Shown here: one piece after another, positions 34,894 to 43,864 of the stretch
Layout of the letters: every line of letters begins with the position of its first letter
How positions within the stretch are numbered: the stretch's first letter is position 1
Assembly: GCA_963849115.1 (NCBI GenBank)
Contig: CAWKGK010000010.1
Coordinates: 1-64,000, forward strand
Source of the DNA: JACDAL01 sp963849115
GTDB taxonomy: Bacteria; Actinomycetota; CADDZG01; WHSQ01
Reading direction: 5' to 3'
Length of the DNA: 64,000 bases
Notes under the pieces: model-generated
What the model saw: the letters and a program-made list of their open reading frames with translations, nothing else
The model's database searches: none
What the model was told of the DNA's origin: nothing
Program-made: the position numbers and the translations under genes

Positions 34894-36150
34894 ATGAGAG
34901 TCATAGCGTTGTTAGGAGCAATGGTCCTTCTTCTCGCCGCCCCTCCTGCGCTGGCGCAGGAGGATCAGACGGCGCTGATCGAGCGCGCCGCCCAGGAGCT
35001 GGGAGGAGAATCCGTCTACGTGCACCCCGACGCCCGGGCGGAGGTGAGCGCCTCGGAGGAGCAGGACATCGAGGCGGCGATAGCTGAGGCGGATGCCGGC
35101 TCCATCTACATAGCGGTGTTCCCCCAGAGTGCGGGAGACGCCACTGCGCTGGTTAGGTTGCTCTATCAAGCGGAGCAAGACCAGGGCACCTATGCGGTGG
35201 CGGCGGGCGACGAGCTGCGCGCGGCCCACACGGATGTCGAAGGCGTGGTACCCGGTCTCGCCAACGAGGCCGTACAGGCGGAAGGCGGCAACGGGACTGC
35301 GGCCGTGCTGCTCGCCTTCGTAGAGAACCTCGCCCAGAGCCCACCAGCAGAAAGCGGCGGCGGGATCAGCTTCTTCTGGATAGTGGTCCTGGTCGGCGGG
35401 GGATTCTTCATCCTCAGCCGAATGCGTCGCCGGCGCCGCGAACAGCAGCTCAGTGCCGAGAGGCTTCAAGAGGTGCGCGACGTCGCCGAGGAGGATTTGG
35501 TCGCCCTGGGCGAGGACCTCCGCACGCTGGAGATCGACGTGGAAATGCCCCAGGAGGATGACCGCGCCAAGAAAAGCTATGTCCAGGCGCTGTCTTGCTA
35601 CGAGCGGGCCAGCGCGGACCTCGACCGAGTGCAGAAGCCACAGGATCTCGAGCCCGTGTCGGCTGCTTTGGAGGAGGGCCGCTGGGCGATGGCATCCGCC
35701 CGCGCTCACCTCGACGGCCGTCCGGCCCCCGAGCGCCGGTCCCCCTGCTTCTTCGACCCCCGCCACGGCCCCTCGCTCAAGGACGTCGAGTGGACTCCTC
35801 CAGGAGGTTCCCCGCGCCAGGTGCCGGCGTGCGCCGACGACGCCCTCCGAGTGGAGCGCGGCGAAGAGCCCGTCTCGCGCGAGGTCATGGTCGGCGGGCG
35901 CTCCACCCCCTACTGGGGAGCCCCCTCCTATTACGGGCCTTGGGCCGGAGGCTACTTCGGGGGCTTCGGGCTCTTCGAGGGCATGCTGCTGGGCTCGATG
36001 CTGGGTGGTGACGGGTTCGGGTTCGGAGGCTGGGGAGGCGACTCGGGCGACTCCGGGGGCGGAGACTTTGGCGGGGGCGATTTCGGAGGCGGAGACTTCG
36101 GAGGCGGAGACTTTGGCGGGGGCGATTTCGGAGGCGGAGACTTCGGCTGA
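34894..36150 (+). CDS. Membrane protein with TPM-like domain and Gly-Asp-Phe repeat tail
   Basis: 418 residues from ATG 34894. Signal peptide (VIALLGAMVLLLAAPPALA), then an extracytoplasmic domain of about 130 residues (ALIERAAQELGGESVYVHPD... DELRAAHTD) that resembles TPM-type domains, one membrane helix (SFFWIVVLVGGGFFILS), a basic stop-transfer (RRRRRE) and a cytoplasmic helical part (VRDVAEEDLVALGEDLRTLE) with a Cys-containing segment (SPCFFDPRHGP). The end is Gly/Phe/Tyr-rich and finishes with six GGGDF units. It is divergent from pspA, which suggests a role in membrane homeostasis, but the family is not characterised. Confidence 0.72.
   Translation: MRVIALLGAMVLLLAAPPALAQEDQTALIERAAQELGGESVYVHPDARAEVSASEEQDIEAAIAEADAGSIYIAVFPQSAGDATALVRLLYQAEQDQGTYAVAAGDELRAAHTDVEGVVPGLANEAVQAEGGNGTAAVLLAFVENLAQSPPAESGGGISFFWIVVLVGGGFFILSRMRRRRREQQLSAERLQEVRDVAEEDLVALGEDLRTLEIDVEMPQEDDRAKKSYVQALSCYERASADLDRVQKPQDLEPVSAALEEGRWAMASARAHLDGRPAPERRSPCFFDPRHGPSLKDVEWTPPGGSPRQVPACADDALRVERGEEPVSREVMVGGRSTPYWGAPSYYGPWAGGYFGGFGLFEGMLLGSMLGGDGFGFGGWGGDSGDSGGGDFGGGDFGGGDFGGGDFGGGDFGGGDFG
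36055..36147 (+). repeat. 15-bp tandem repeats coding for GGGDF
   Basis: Six units at the 3' end of the TPM-like gene alternate between two codon versions (GGAGGCGGAGACTTC and GGCGGGGGCGATTTC), which suggests duplication of a 30-bp pair. The number of units could vary between strains without breaking the frame. Confidence 0.8.
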
Positions 36151-36216
36151 GATGCAACAATAGGGCCGTTCCGAACGACCGACCTAGCGGACCGGCCACA
36201 ATTTACGGGAGGGACA

Positions 36217-36330
36217 GTGGACATCGGCAAGGAATCCAAGCCCATCGTGGTCGAACCCCTGGAAGACCCGGTTACTCAACCGATCGTCGAACCTGCCGAG
36301 CCGCCCGTTAAGGAGCCCGCCAGGACGTGA
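36217..36330 (+). CDS. 37-residue acidic, proline-rich protein
   Basis: GTG 36217 with GGGAGG upstream gives MDIGKESKPIVVEPLEDP, continuing with Val-Glu-Pro repeats (IVEPAEPPVKEPA) to a stop at 36330. The stop overlaps the start of the next gene in GTGA, so the pair is translationally coupled. The composition (Pro, Glu, Val) suggests an unstructured peptide. The good start signal and coupling make it a real gene despite its size. Confidence 0.65.
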   Translation: MDIGKESKPIVVEPLEDPVTQPIVEPAEPPVKEPART

Positions 36331-36941
36331 CCGACGCGTCCATCCCCGACGCCGTCTCGCCGATCGTCGGCTGGCGCTACTGGAACCTCGATGAAAAGGG
36401 TGTCCTCAAGTCCACCGTGGTCGAGGACCGCTGGGAGCCCAGGTCGCCCAAAACGGCCATCTGCAGGCCGCTTCCGGGACAGCTCGATCACAAGCACGTT
36501 CCGCACCCCTCGCCGCACGCATCCTGCACCTGTGGCTGCTACGCGGCCAAGGACCTCGAGAGCCTGCGCAAGATCGTCCGTTTCATCTATACGAATCGGC
36601 TGATCGTGGGGGAGGTCTCGCTGTGGGGCCGGGTCATCCCCGCCGAGCACGGGTTTCGCTGCGAGTTCGCCTACCCGAAAAAGTTGTTCGTCGTCCCGGA
36701 AACCTTCAGGAACGGGGACCAGGCGATCGAGATCGCAGCCGGACTGGGTCGCCTCTACGGCGTCGAGGCCGGTCTCATGGCTTTCGACAAGAGCCGTCCG
36801 GTGCGCTACGCGGGCACGCCCGCGCTGGCCCCGCGCCACCTTGCGTTCAAGGTTCTGATCACCTGGAGCATCCTCGGACTGCTCTTGACCGGGGTCAGGC
36901 TGCTGGTCGAACAGCTGGCGATCAACCCCCTCGGCCCCTGA
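36327..36941 (+). CDS. Uncharacterised actinobacterial protein with CTCG(C/I)YA motif and C-terminal membrane segment
   Basis: 204 residues from GTG 36327. It reads SPIVGWRYWNLD, W-x-P motif (DRWEPRSPKTAICRP), then SCTCGCYAAKDLESLRK, LIVGEVSLWGRVIPAEHGFRCEFAYP. This order (W-R-Y/x-W, C near a P-rich loop, C-x-C-G-x-Y-A) is shared by many unnamed actinobacterial proteins, often plasmid- or phage-borne. Here it has an added C-terminal hydrophobic helix (VLITWSILGLLLTGVRLLVEQ). The paired Cys and His residues suggest metal binding. Function unknown. Confidence 0.7.
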   Translation: MTDASIPDAVSPIVGWRYWNLDEKGVLKSTVVEDRWEPRSPKTAICRPLPGQLDHKHVPHPSPHASCTCGCYAAKDLESLRKIVRFIYTNRLIVGEVSLWGRVIPAEHGFRCEFAYPKKLFVVPETFRNGDQAIEIAAGLGRLYGVEAGLMAFDKSRPVRYAGTPALAPRHLAFKVLITWSILGLLLTGVRLLVEQLAINPLGP

Positions 36942-36944
36942 GCA

Positions 36945-36995
36945 CGACTTTTCACTGCAGTCCGCGCGCTCAGCGCGGGTTCTGGCGCAAAGATG
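36945..36995. repeat. Palindromic element A, copy 1
   Basis: It begins 3 bp after the stop of the preceding gene: CGACTTTTCACTGCAG, then an inner hairpin of CCGCGC/GCGCGG around GCTCA, then TTCTGGCGCAAAGAT. A second copy at 38313 is about 80% identical, with changes in the stem that keep pairing. It may serve as a terminator or be a REP-like mobile palindrome. Confidence 0.65.
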
Positions 36996-37091
36996 AGCCC
37001 GGCCCTCGCTGGCCCAATCCGTAACGCTTCCGTGACGGAGGTGGGGGATGCTCGCGCCAGTTGACGGTCGCCGCTCGGACGTGATGCGCAT

Positions 37092-38309
37092 GTGCAAACG
37101 ACCATGGGAGTGACCCTGAGTCCCCGAACAGGGTGGCCGGGCATGTCGGCATGGGCGCTGTGGGCGCTGGCCATGCTCGGCATCGCGGGGACCATCTGGC
37201 TGCATCACTTGCTGCACCGGGCGGGCCGGCCCGACCTGATGACGCTGGACCCCCTCCTCGTCGTTGCGCTCGTGAGCGCGGCGACGGTGGGACTGGTATT
37301 GGCGCGCCGCCGACCGGGTCACCCGGTGGGCTGGCTCCTGCTGGCCGTCGCCGTGTTCCTCGGCGCGGACGGGGTGATCTCAGGATATGCGCCTTACGGA
37401 CTGGTGGTTCGGCCCGGCGTCCTCCCGGCCCCCGGCTGGGTGGCCGCGTACTACCCAACCTTCGCCCTGGCGGCGCTGGCTTGCATCGGCTTGGTCTCGC
37501 TACTGACTCCGACCGGATCGCCACCTTCGCCCCGCTGGCGCTGGTGGGTGTGGGTTGCCGCAGCTGCGCCGATCGTCAACCTGGTCATGGTGACACTCGC
37601 ACCCAAGCCGTCGGCCTCTGACTTCCAGGCGCTTGCGAGCCCCGGCGACTTCACCGCCTATGGCGGGATCGTGCTGGGCGCTCACCGGGCCGTGTTGGCG
37701 GTCACCGCCCTAACCGTGGGGGTGGGAGCGGCATCTCTGGTGGTGCGCTTTCGCCGCTCCCGCGGCACCGAACGCCTGCAGCTGCGGTGGGTGGCGCTTG
37801 CTGCGGCGCCCATAGGCCCCCTAGCCCTCGTCGGCGTGGCGGCCGACACGATGGGATACACGTCGCTGATCGGCGACGTGGCGGTGCAGCTCTGCCTCGC
37901 GCTGCTGCCGGTAGCCATCGGTGCCGCGATCCTGCGCTATCGGCTGTATGAACTGGACCACATCATCAGCCGCGCGCTGGCATACGGATCCCTCACACTC
38001 CTGCTTGCCGCCGGATACGTGGCTGTGGTTCTGCTACTTGGTGGAATTCTGGGGCGGGAGTCGAGCCTCTCCGTGGCGGTGGCGACTCTGGCGATGGCCG
38101 GCCTGTTCCAGCCTGCCCGCCGCCGCATTCAGGAGGCGGTCGACCGGAGTTTCAACCGCCGACGCTACGACGCTGCTCAGACCATCGAGGCGTTCAGCGA
38201 GCGGGTTCGACAGGATGTCGACCTTGAACGCCTGATCGCCGACCTCTTAGCGGTGGTCGACCAGACAATGGAGCCCGCCCATGAGTCACTATGGCTGCGA
38301 CCGCCTTGA
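37092..38309 (+). CDS. Polytopic membrane protein resembling the N-terminal half of sensor kinases
   Basis: About 405 residues; starts at GTG 37092 or ATG 37104. About ten hydrophobic segments, followed by the linker ILRYRLYELDHIISRALAYGSLTLLLAAGY and ARRRIQEAVDRSFNRRRYDAAQTIEAFSERVRQDVDLERL, which in actinobacterial histidine kinases precedes a GAF or HisKA domain. Here the protein ends right after WLRPP, so no kinase domain is present. A paralogue lies at 49605. It may be a truncated sensor or a stand-alone regulator of unknown function. Confidence 0.78.
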   Translation: MQTTMGVTLSPRTGWPGMSAWALWALAMLGIAGTIWLHHLLHRAGRPDLMTLDPLLVVALVSAATVGLVLARRRPGHPVGWLLLAVAVFLGADGVISGYAPYGLVVRPGVLPAPGWVAAYYPTFALAALACIGLVSLLTPTGSPPSPRWRWWVWVAAAAPIVNLVMVTLAPKPSASDFQALASPGDFTAYGGIVLGAHRAVLAVTALTVGVGAASLVVRFRRSRGTERLQLRWVALAAAPIGPLALVGVAADTMGYTSLIGDVAVQLCLALLPVAIGAAILRYRLYELDHIISRALAYGSLTLLLAAGYVAVVLLLGGILGRESSLSVAVATLAMAGLFQPARRRIQEAVDRSFNRRRYDAAQTIEAFSERVRQDVDLERLIADLLAVVDQTMEPAHESLWLRPP

Positions 38310-38312
38310 GGG

Positions 38313-38365
38313 CGACTTTTTCACTGCAGCCGGCGCTCTCAGCGCGGGTTGTGGTGAAAAGATCG
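38313..38365. repeat. Palindromic element A, copy 2
   Basis: CTTTTTCAC (38316-38324) pairs with GTGAAAAG (38354-38361), with an inner GCGCT/AGCGC hairpin. It follows the stop of the 37092 gene by 3 bp and contains the last seven codons of the leftward ABC gene (end HHNPR at 38339). Confidence 0.65.
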
Positions 38366-40174
38366 TGAGGGTAGCTGCGTGTTGCCCAGCCAGCTCTCAT
38401 AGAGGTCGGTGTAGCGGCCGCCCAGTGTCAGGAGCTCGACGTGGCCACCTTGCTCGACGAGCCGACCCTGATCGAAAACGAAGACCCAGTCGGCGGCCTC
38501 CGCCGTCGAGAGCCGATGAGCGATCGTCACGGTCGTACGCCCTTCGGACAGTCGTCTGAGTGCCTCCGACAGTGCTCGCTCGGTCTCGGGATCGACTGCG
38601 CTCGTGGCCTCGTCGAGGATCAACACCGAGGGCTCGGCGATCTGGGCGCGCGCCAGGGCGACCATCTGAGCCTCCCCCGCCGAGAGATCCTCGCCCCGCT
38701 GGCCCACCCGGGTGTCGAGCCCCTGCGGCAACCACTGGAGCCAGTCCTGTAGCCCCAACTCGTGAAAGGCTGCCGCCACGTCGACTGGGCTCGCGTCATG
38801 GCGGCCGTAGGCGACGTTGGCCCGAATGGTGCCGTCGAAGAGAAACCCGTCCTGCGGAACCATGCGAATGGCGCGCCGCCGCGCCTCCGGCGCCACGGTA
38901 GTGAGATCGACACCGCCGATCAGGATGCGCCCGGAGGTGGGGTCGGCGAGACGCGAAAGAAGCTTGGCGAAGGTCGTCTTGCCGCAGCCGGTCTCGCCGA
39001 CGATCGCGACATGGGCCCCAGCAGCCACGTCCAGATCGATACCTCTGAGCACTGGGGGGCCGCCCGTGTAGGAGAACTCGACCGCGCGCGCCTCGATCGA
39101 GAGCTCTCCCTCAGGCAGAACCACGCCCGGCGAGGGCTCCTCCAGTCCGCGAGGAATATCGAGGACCGCGAGGACCTTGCGCCAACCCGCGATGGCGGTC
39201 TGGGTCTGGTCGAAGTTCTCGGCCATCTCGGCCAGCGGAAAGGTCAACAGATTGACGAGGAACATGAACGCGACCAGTCGTCCCGAACTCAGCCCCCATG
39301 AGGGGCCGAGAAGCACGCCTACCGCCACCACCGCGCCCATGGCCACCGCCCCGAAAAAGTTTCCCGACGGGAACACCATGGCCTGGAACTTCATGGCCCG
39401 CATCTGCGCCCTGTACTGGCGATCGATGGCGCCCTTGAGGCGGCGGTCGATGCGCTCGTCGAGGCCGTAGGCGCGGACCACGTCGGCGCCCATGACGCTC
39501 TCGGATATCTCCGACAGAGTCTGGCCGACCCGTGTGCGCACGAGGTCGTAGGAGGACAGAAGGTTGACCTGCAACAGCCGCAGGATCAGCGCGAGGGGAG
39601 CAATCGCGACCAGCACGATCAACGTGAGCTGCCACGAGTACAACGCCATGAGGGCGAAGGTCCCGACTATCAAGACCGATCCCGTGATCCACGACACTCC
39701 GGACCACTCGAGGAAATGGCTCAGCGTGTCGACGTCGGCGGTAACCCGCGCCACGTACACGCCTCTCTTCTGCTCAGTCTGTTCGGCGATGCTGAGCGAG
39801 TGGATGTGGGCGAAGACCCGCACCCGCAGGTTCCTAAGGGCCCGTTCCGAGGAGGTGGCGAGGCGAGCGAAGGCGGCTCTGCCGGCAAAGTAAATGGCGC
39901 CGGTGACCACGGCCGTGAGCACGCACGCCCACATCACGAAACCAAGGCGCGGCTCCTGGTCGCCGCCGAGCCCGCGATCGAGAACCTGCTGAATCAACAC
40001 CGGCAGAGCCAGGGACCCAATGGTCGAGACCACTGCCAACAAGACCGTGTAGAGCATCCCCGAGCGCAGCTCCGGCGACTCGGCCAGGCCTCTGCGCAGG
40101 ACCTTCCAGGCTCCGTCGAGTGCCGGCGAGACCTCGGGGTCCTCGGCCGAGGCCGGCCGCATACTCCGCATCAC
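38339..40174 (-). CDS. ABC exporter half-transporter with the intact ATPase site
   Basis: 611 residues: six-helix membrane domain, then ATPase with Walker A VGETGCGKTT, Q-loop MVPQDGFLFDG, signature LSAGE, Walker B LILDEATSAVD (catalytic Glu present) and H-loop IAHRLS. Its start ATG overlaps the stop of the partner at 40171 by 4 bp. The weak signature (LSAGE instead of LSGGQ) pairs with the degenerate Walker B of the partner, the pattern of heterodimeric exporters such as TM287/288 or LmrCD. Probably drug or lipid export. The last residues lie in element A copy 2. Confidence 0.93.
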   Translation of the reverse strand: MMRSMRPASAEDPEVSPALDGAWKVLRRGLAESPELRSGMLYTVLLAVVSTIGSLALPVLIQQVLDRGLGGDQEPRLGFVMWACVLTAVVTGAIYFAGRAAFARLATSSERALRNLRVRVFAHIHSLSIAEQTEQKRGVYVARVTADVDTLSHFLEWSGVSWITGSVLIVGTFALMALYSWQLTLIVLVAIAPLALILRLLQVNLLSSYDLVRTRVGQTLSEISESVMGADVVRAYGLDERIDRRLKGAIDRQYRAQMRAMKFQAMVFPSGNFFGAVAMGAVVAVGVLLGPSWGLSSGRLVAFMFLVNLLTFPLAEMAENFDQTQTAIAGWRKVLAVLDIPRGLEEPSPGVVLPEGELSIEARAVEFSYTGGPPVLRGIDLDVAAGAHVAIVGETGCGKTTFAKLLSRLADPTSGRILIGGVDLTTVAPEARRRAIRMVPQDGFLFDGTIRANVAYGRHDASPVDVAAAFHELGLQDWLQWLPQGLDTRVGQRGEDLSAGEAQMVALARAQIAEPSVLILDEATSAVDPETERALSEALRRLSEGRTTVTIAHRLSTAEAADWVFVFDQGRLVEQGGHVELLTLGGRYTDLYESWLGNTQLPSRSFHHNPR

Positions 40175-41967
40175 CGCCCGGCCCTCACCCTCGATGTCCC
40201 GGCCCCCAGCTCGTACGCCCGCACCATTGCCTCGTAGGGGGCGAAGCTCATTAGCTCCTCGTGCTTGCCGGACGCCTGGATCCTCCCGCCCTCGAGGAAC
40301 AGGACGCGATCCGCCAGAGCGATGGCCGAGACCCGGTATGCGATCACTATCAGCGTCGTGTTGAGCTCAGCTCGCAAGCGATTGAGGATCGCCGCCTCGA
40401 CCGTGGGATCGACCGCCGAGGTGGCGTCGTCGAGGATCAAGAGACGCGGCTTTCGAGCCAGGGCCCGCGCCAAAGCGATCCGCTGGCGCTGTCCTCCGGA
40501 CAAGGTCACCCCCCGCTCTCCGACCACGGTGTCGTAGCCCTCCGGAAGCGCCCTGATGAAGCCGTCGGCCTGCGCCCGGCGGGCGGCCTCCACAACCTCT
40601 TCCTCGGATGCCTCTGAGTCCAGCGCGATGTTGTCTTTCACGCTGCTTGCGAACATGAAGCTGCGCTGGAACACGACCGCGGCGCTTTGGCGCAGATGAC
40701 CCGGCGCGACCTGACGCAGATCGATGCCTCCGAGCAGGATCGTGCCTTCATCCGGGTCTGCGAGACGCACGAGCAGCTCTGCGAGTGTGCTCTTGCCCGA
40801 ACCGGTCGGGCCGACCAGCGCCACCGACTCGTTGGCGGCGACCTCGAAGCTCAGATCCTTCAGGACGCGGTGCTCGCCGTAGGAGAAAGCGAGCGCGCGC
40901 GCCGACACACCCACCGGCCCTGAGGGGAGGTCGGCCGCCTGCTCCGGGGTACCCAGGGAGGACGGCTCCACAAAGATGCCTTGGAGGCGCTCCCGGCCCA
41001 CGACCGCGCGCGGTATCAGCGCCAGCACGAAGCCGATCATCCGCATGGGAAAAGCGAGCAACTGGAACAAGCTCACCAGCTGAACCAGCGTTCCCACCGT
41101 CACGGCTCCCGTGGACAGCCGCCACGCCCCCATTGCCAGCAATGCAATGATGCCGAGATTGGGGACGGTCTCGAAAGCAGGCTCGAAACTGGCTCTGAGC
41201 CTGCCCATGCGCACGCGCTCCTGCTCCAGCGCGGCAGCTTTTTGGTCGAAGCGGGACACCTCGGAATCCTCACGACCGAGGGTCTTGACCACCAGCGCGC
41301 CGTCGATGCTCTCGTGCGCGACCGCCGACACCTCGCCGATGGCCTGCTGCGCCGCGGTTGCCGCCGGCTCGACGGTCCGCCCGTAGAGGCGGTTCAAGAG
41401 CCCGAGAAGCGGCAGGATCACCAGCCCTACACAGGCCAGCAAGGGATCGGTGAGGACCAGGGATATGACTGCGAACAGAACAAGGAAGATCACGGTCACC
41501 GAGAACGGAACCGGATTCAGCACGTCGGTTGCTGCCTGTACGTCGGCCTCCGCGTGAGCGAGCAACTCGCCGGCGGGTCTCGAGCGGTGGAAGGCAAGCG
41601 GCAGGTCCCGGTAGCGCTCGATCACCCTGGTCCTCAGGGACGCCTGCATCCTGTAGGAGGTCATCCCTGCGAAGTAGCGGCGCAGAACGATGGCACCGGC
41701 GCGCACCGCGACCACACAGACGAGCGCCACAACTCCTCCCCACAAGGTCCTCGGGTCCACTCCCGATCTGAAAGCTGGATAGATGATCTCGTCGGTGACG
41801 CGGCCCAAGATGATCGTTGAGGCCACGGTGGCGGCCGAGTACAGCACCCCGCCGATCAGCGAGATCGCAAACGGGAGCGGGTGCATCCTGACGTAGGACG
41901 CGATGATCCGAACCCCGCGCCCAAAAACAGAGCGTTGTTCTTCGTTGCGGCGAACCTCAGCGCGCAT
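40171..41967 (-). CDS. ABC exporter half-transporter with the degenerate ATPase site
   Basis: 598 residues: six-helix membrane domain (first helix near LPFAISLIGGVLYSAATV) and ATPase with Walker A VGPTGSGKST, signature LSGGQRQR, but Walker B LLILDDATSAVD has Asp in place of the catalytic Glu and the H-loop reads IAYRVS (Tyr for His). It forms the non-hydrolytic site of a heterodimer with the next gene. First gene of the pair; ATG at 41967. No regulator lies next to it. Confidence 0.93.
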   Translation of the reverse strand: MRAEVRRNEEQRSVFGRGVRIIASYVRMHPLPFAISLIGGVLYSAATVASTIILGRVTDEIIYPAFRSGVDPRTLWGGVVALVCVVAVRAGAIVLRRYFAGMTSYRMQASLRTRVIERYRDLPLAFHRSRPAGELLAHAEADVQAATDVLNPVPFSVTVIFLVLFAVISLVLTDPLLACVGLVILPLLGLLNRLYGRTVEPAATAAQQAIGEVSAVAHESIDGALVVKTLGREDSEVSRFDQKAAALEQERVRMGRLRASFEPAFETVPNLGIIALLAMGAWRLSTGAVTVGTLVQLVSLFQLLAFPMRMIGFVLALIPRAVVGRERLQGIFVEPSSLGTPEQAADLPSGPVGVSARALAFSYGEHRVLKDLSFEVAANESVALVGPTGSGKSTLAELLVRLADPDEGTILLGGIDLRQVAPGHLRQSAAVVFQRSFMFASSVKDNIALDSEASEEEVVEAARRAQADGFIRALPEGYDTVVGERGVTLSGGQRQRIALARALARKPRLLILDDATSAVDPTVEAAILNRLRAELNTTLIVIAYRVSAIALADRVLFLEGGRIQASGKHEELMSFAPYEAMVRAYELGAGTSRVRAGR

Positions 41968-42066
41968 TGGCTACTCCAGTTGAGTCGAATCCTCGAACGA
42001 ATCGAATCCGGAATCGAATCGAGGCCCCGCCGCGGCCATCAAAAGAACGACCGGGGAATTACAAGT

Positions 42067-42972
42067 CTATCCGGAAGGCGAGGTCGAACTCGCGGGTATC
42101 GGAACTAAGTCTGCCGGGGGAGAGCTTTCCCTCCGGGAGACGAACACGAACGCAACGCCCCACAGAATCGCGAGCACGGCCCACAGGCTCCCCAGCGCGG
42201 AGGCATCGGCCGGAAAGACGAGCGAAGCGACTCCGTACAGGATGGTCACCGCAGCGGTCGACCAGGCGGTGATGGGCCAGCCGGGCGGCCTCGACGCAGC
42301 GATGAAAGCAGCGCCAATGATCGACAGCGCAAAGGCACCCATCGCCGACCAATGCCCGTAGTGCTCGATGGCCTCCAGCGCCTCCCCCGACGCGGCCCCC
42401 CTGAGGGCCCTATCGACCTCGGCGTCGGTGGCGTTTTCGGGCAGCGAGTCGAACACCTGAGGGGCGATCCGGCCGGCCTCCCGTGAGACGCTCAACTGAT
42501 CGACCGCAAGGATTAGCAGGGGAACGGACGCAAGCGCAGCCATGCCCAGCAGCAGTGGGCTGGGAGCAAGGGATGGTCGCAGCACCTGGGACCGCGCGGG
42601 ATGAAAAAGGACTATGAGGAGGGGCATGACCACGAAAACGATCATGGTGGGATCTCCCTGGCCGGCCACCACCGCCAGCACGACAATCGTCGTTGCCAGG
42701 GGAAGCACTATCTGATACATCGCCGCGATCTTGCTGTGAGGGCGACGTAGCTGCGCCACCAAACCCACGAAAGGAAGGACGAAGAGGGCTCCGAAGGAGA
42801 TCTCATGCACCTTGTGTGAGACCTCGTCCGGTCCGAGCTCCACGAACCAACCCAGGACGAGATAGGGAAAAGGGGTGAGCAGGGCGGTGAACAGGATAGA
42901 TACAAGCACCAGGACCACGAAGACGACCCGCCTGGCGACGGGCAGAGCTGAGCGTTGCTCTGTGGCTTCCAT
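42067..42972 (-). CDS. Polytopic membrane protein, unknown function
   Basis: 301 residues, ATG 42972. Two N-terminal hydrophobic segments (VVFVVLVLVSILFTALL, LFVLPFVGLVAQL), an N-terminal motif FELGPDEVSHKVHEISF-like loop, several further helices (VVLAVVAGQGDPTMIVFVVMPLLIVL, LLLGMAALASVPLLILAV, ILYGVASLVFP, LWAVLAILWGVAFVFVS), with an outer loop of about 60 residues in the middle. About eight membrane segments in all. I do not recognise the family. It stands alone, upstream of the ABC genes and transcribed the same way. Confidence 0.72.
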   Translation of the reverse strand: MEATEQRSALPVARRVVFVVLVLVSILFTALLTPFPYLVLGWFVELGPDEVSHKVHEISFGALFVLPFVGLVAQLRRPHSKIAAMYQIVLPLATTIVVLAVVAGQGDPTMIVFVVMPLLIVLFHPARSQVLRPSLAPSPLLLGMAALASVPLLILAVDQLSVSREAGRIAPQVFDSLPENATDAEVDRALRGAASGEALEAIEHYGHWSAMGAFALSIIGAAFIAASRPPGWPITAWSTAAVTILYGVASLVFPADASALGSLWAVLAILWGVAFVFVSRRESSPPADLVPIPASSTSPSG

Positions 42973-42987
42973 GTGCTCACCATAAAG

Positions 42988-43024
42988 CCGCCCCTCAGCC
43001 GGCTCTTTGCCAGATCAGGGGCGG
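42988..43024. repeat. Inverted repeat possibly related to element A
   Basis: CCGCCCCT (42988-42995) and AGGGGCGG (43017-43024) form perfect 8-bp arms. The interior on the reverse strand (ATCTGGCAAAGAGCC) resembles the CTGGCGCAAAGAT part of element A copy 1. It lies between two leftward genes. Confidence 0.45.
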
Positions 43025-43090
43025 ATTCCGCACGTTTCCTGACACAACGCCAGGCTCAGGTGCGGGGGTTGTACGCCGGGCGGGGCAGGC

Positions 43091-43810
43091 CTAGCCCGCC
43101 GTGCCGTCGGCCAGCAAACGAGGCCCGGCGTCGCAGAGGTCCAACACAGGACACTCAGAGCACAGGGGCCGGCGTGCGCGGCAGGTTTGGCGGCCGTGCA
43201 CGATCATCGCTACGTGCAACTGATAGCGCAGGCCTGAGGGGATGCGGGGGCCGAGCTCCCGGCTCGCCCCTTCGGCGGAGGTCTTGGCCGACACCCAACC
43301 CAGCCGCCCGACCACTCTGTGTACGTGGGTGTCGATGGGGAACGCGTCCCGCTGCATCGCGAAGGCCAGCACGCAATCCGCCGTCTTGGGGCCCACCCCG
43401 GGCAACGACCGCAGGTAGGCGTAGACCTCGTCGTCGGCCAGGAGCTCGAGGCCGGACAGGTCGACCCGGCCTTCCCGCTCGAGAATCTCGTCGAGAACCG
43501 CCCTGATGCGCGGGGCCTTGAGCCGAGCCAGACCTCCGGGGCGGATCGCCTCCTCGATCTCGTCCAAGGAGGCCTCGGCGAACGCGTCCCAGGACGGCCA
43601 GCGCTCCTTGAGGGCATGCCAGGCCCGCCCCGAATTGATGTCAGAAGTGTGCTGCGAGAGGATCGTTCCGACGAGGCAGTCGACGATGGGAGCCTTCTGT
43701 TGCGCCTGGATCGGCCCGTATGTCTCAACAAGGCGACGATGGACTGCTCGGATCCTTCGTGCCGACGGCCACTCGTTGCTCTGACGCCTCGCTAACGAAG
43801 AGCGTGTCAT
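43091..43810 (-). CDS. nth: Endonuclease III (HhH-GPD DNA glycosylase/AP lyase)
   Basis: 239 residues from ATG 43810; upstream in-frame text to 43975 is not family-like. The helix-hairpin-helix LPGVGPKTADC carries catalytic Lys142, and Asp160 lies in PIDTHVHRVVGRLGW. Near the end the 4Fe-4S ligands follow the C-x6-C-x2-C-x5-C spacing (CRARRPLCSECPVLDLC). It removes oxidised pyrimidines and nicks AP sites. It is divergent from the histidine phosphatase gene. The protein has about 20 extra N-terminal residues relative to the minimal enzyme. Confidence 0.92.
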   Translation of the reverse strand: MTRSSLARRQSNEWPSARRIRAVHRRLVETYGPIQAQQKAPIVDCLVGTILSQHTSDINSGRAWHALKERWPSWDAFAEASLDEIEEAIRPGGLARLKAPRIRAVLDEILEREGRVDLSGLELLADDEVYAYLRSLPGVGPKTADCVLAFAMQRDAFPIDTHVHRVVGRLGWVSAKTSAEGASRELGPRIPSGLRYQLHVAMIVHGRQTCRARRPLCSECPVLDLCDAGPRLLADGTAG

Positions 43811-43864
43811 CCAAACGATGCGAGGACGGCGTCGAGCAACAACAGCCCTTTTATGCTCCCGGTC

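Noticed and set aside
36055..36147. Direct repeats as a possible CRISPR-like array
   Set aside because: The units are contiguous, in frame and code for GGGDF; there are no spacers.
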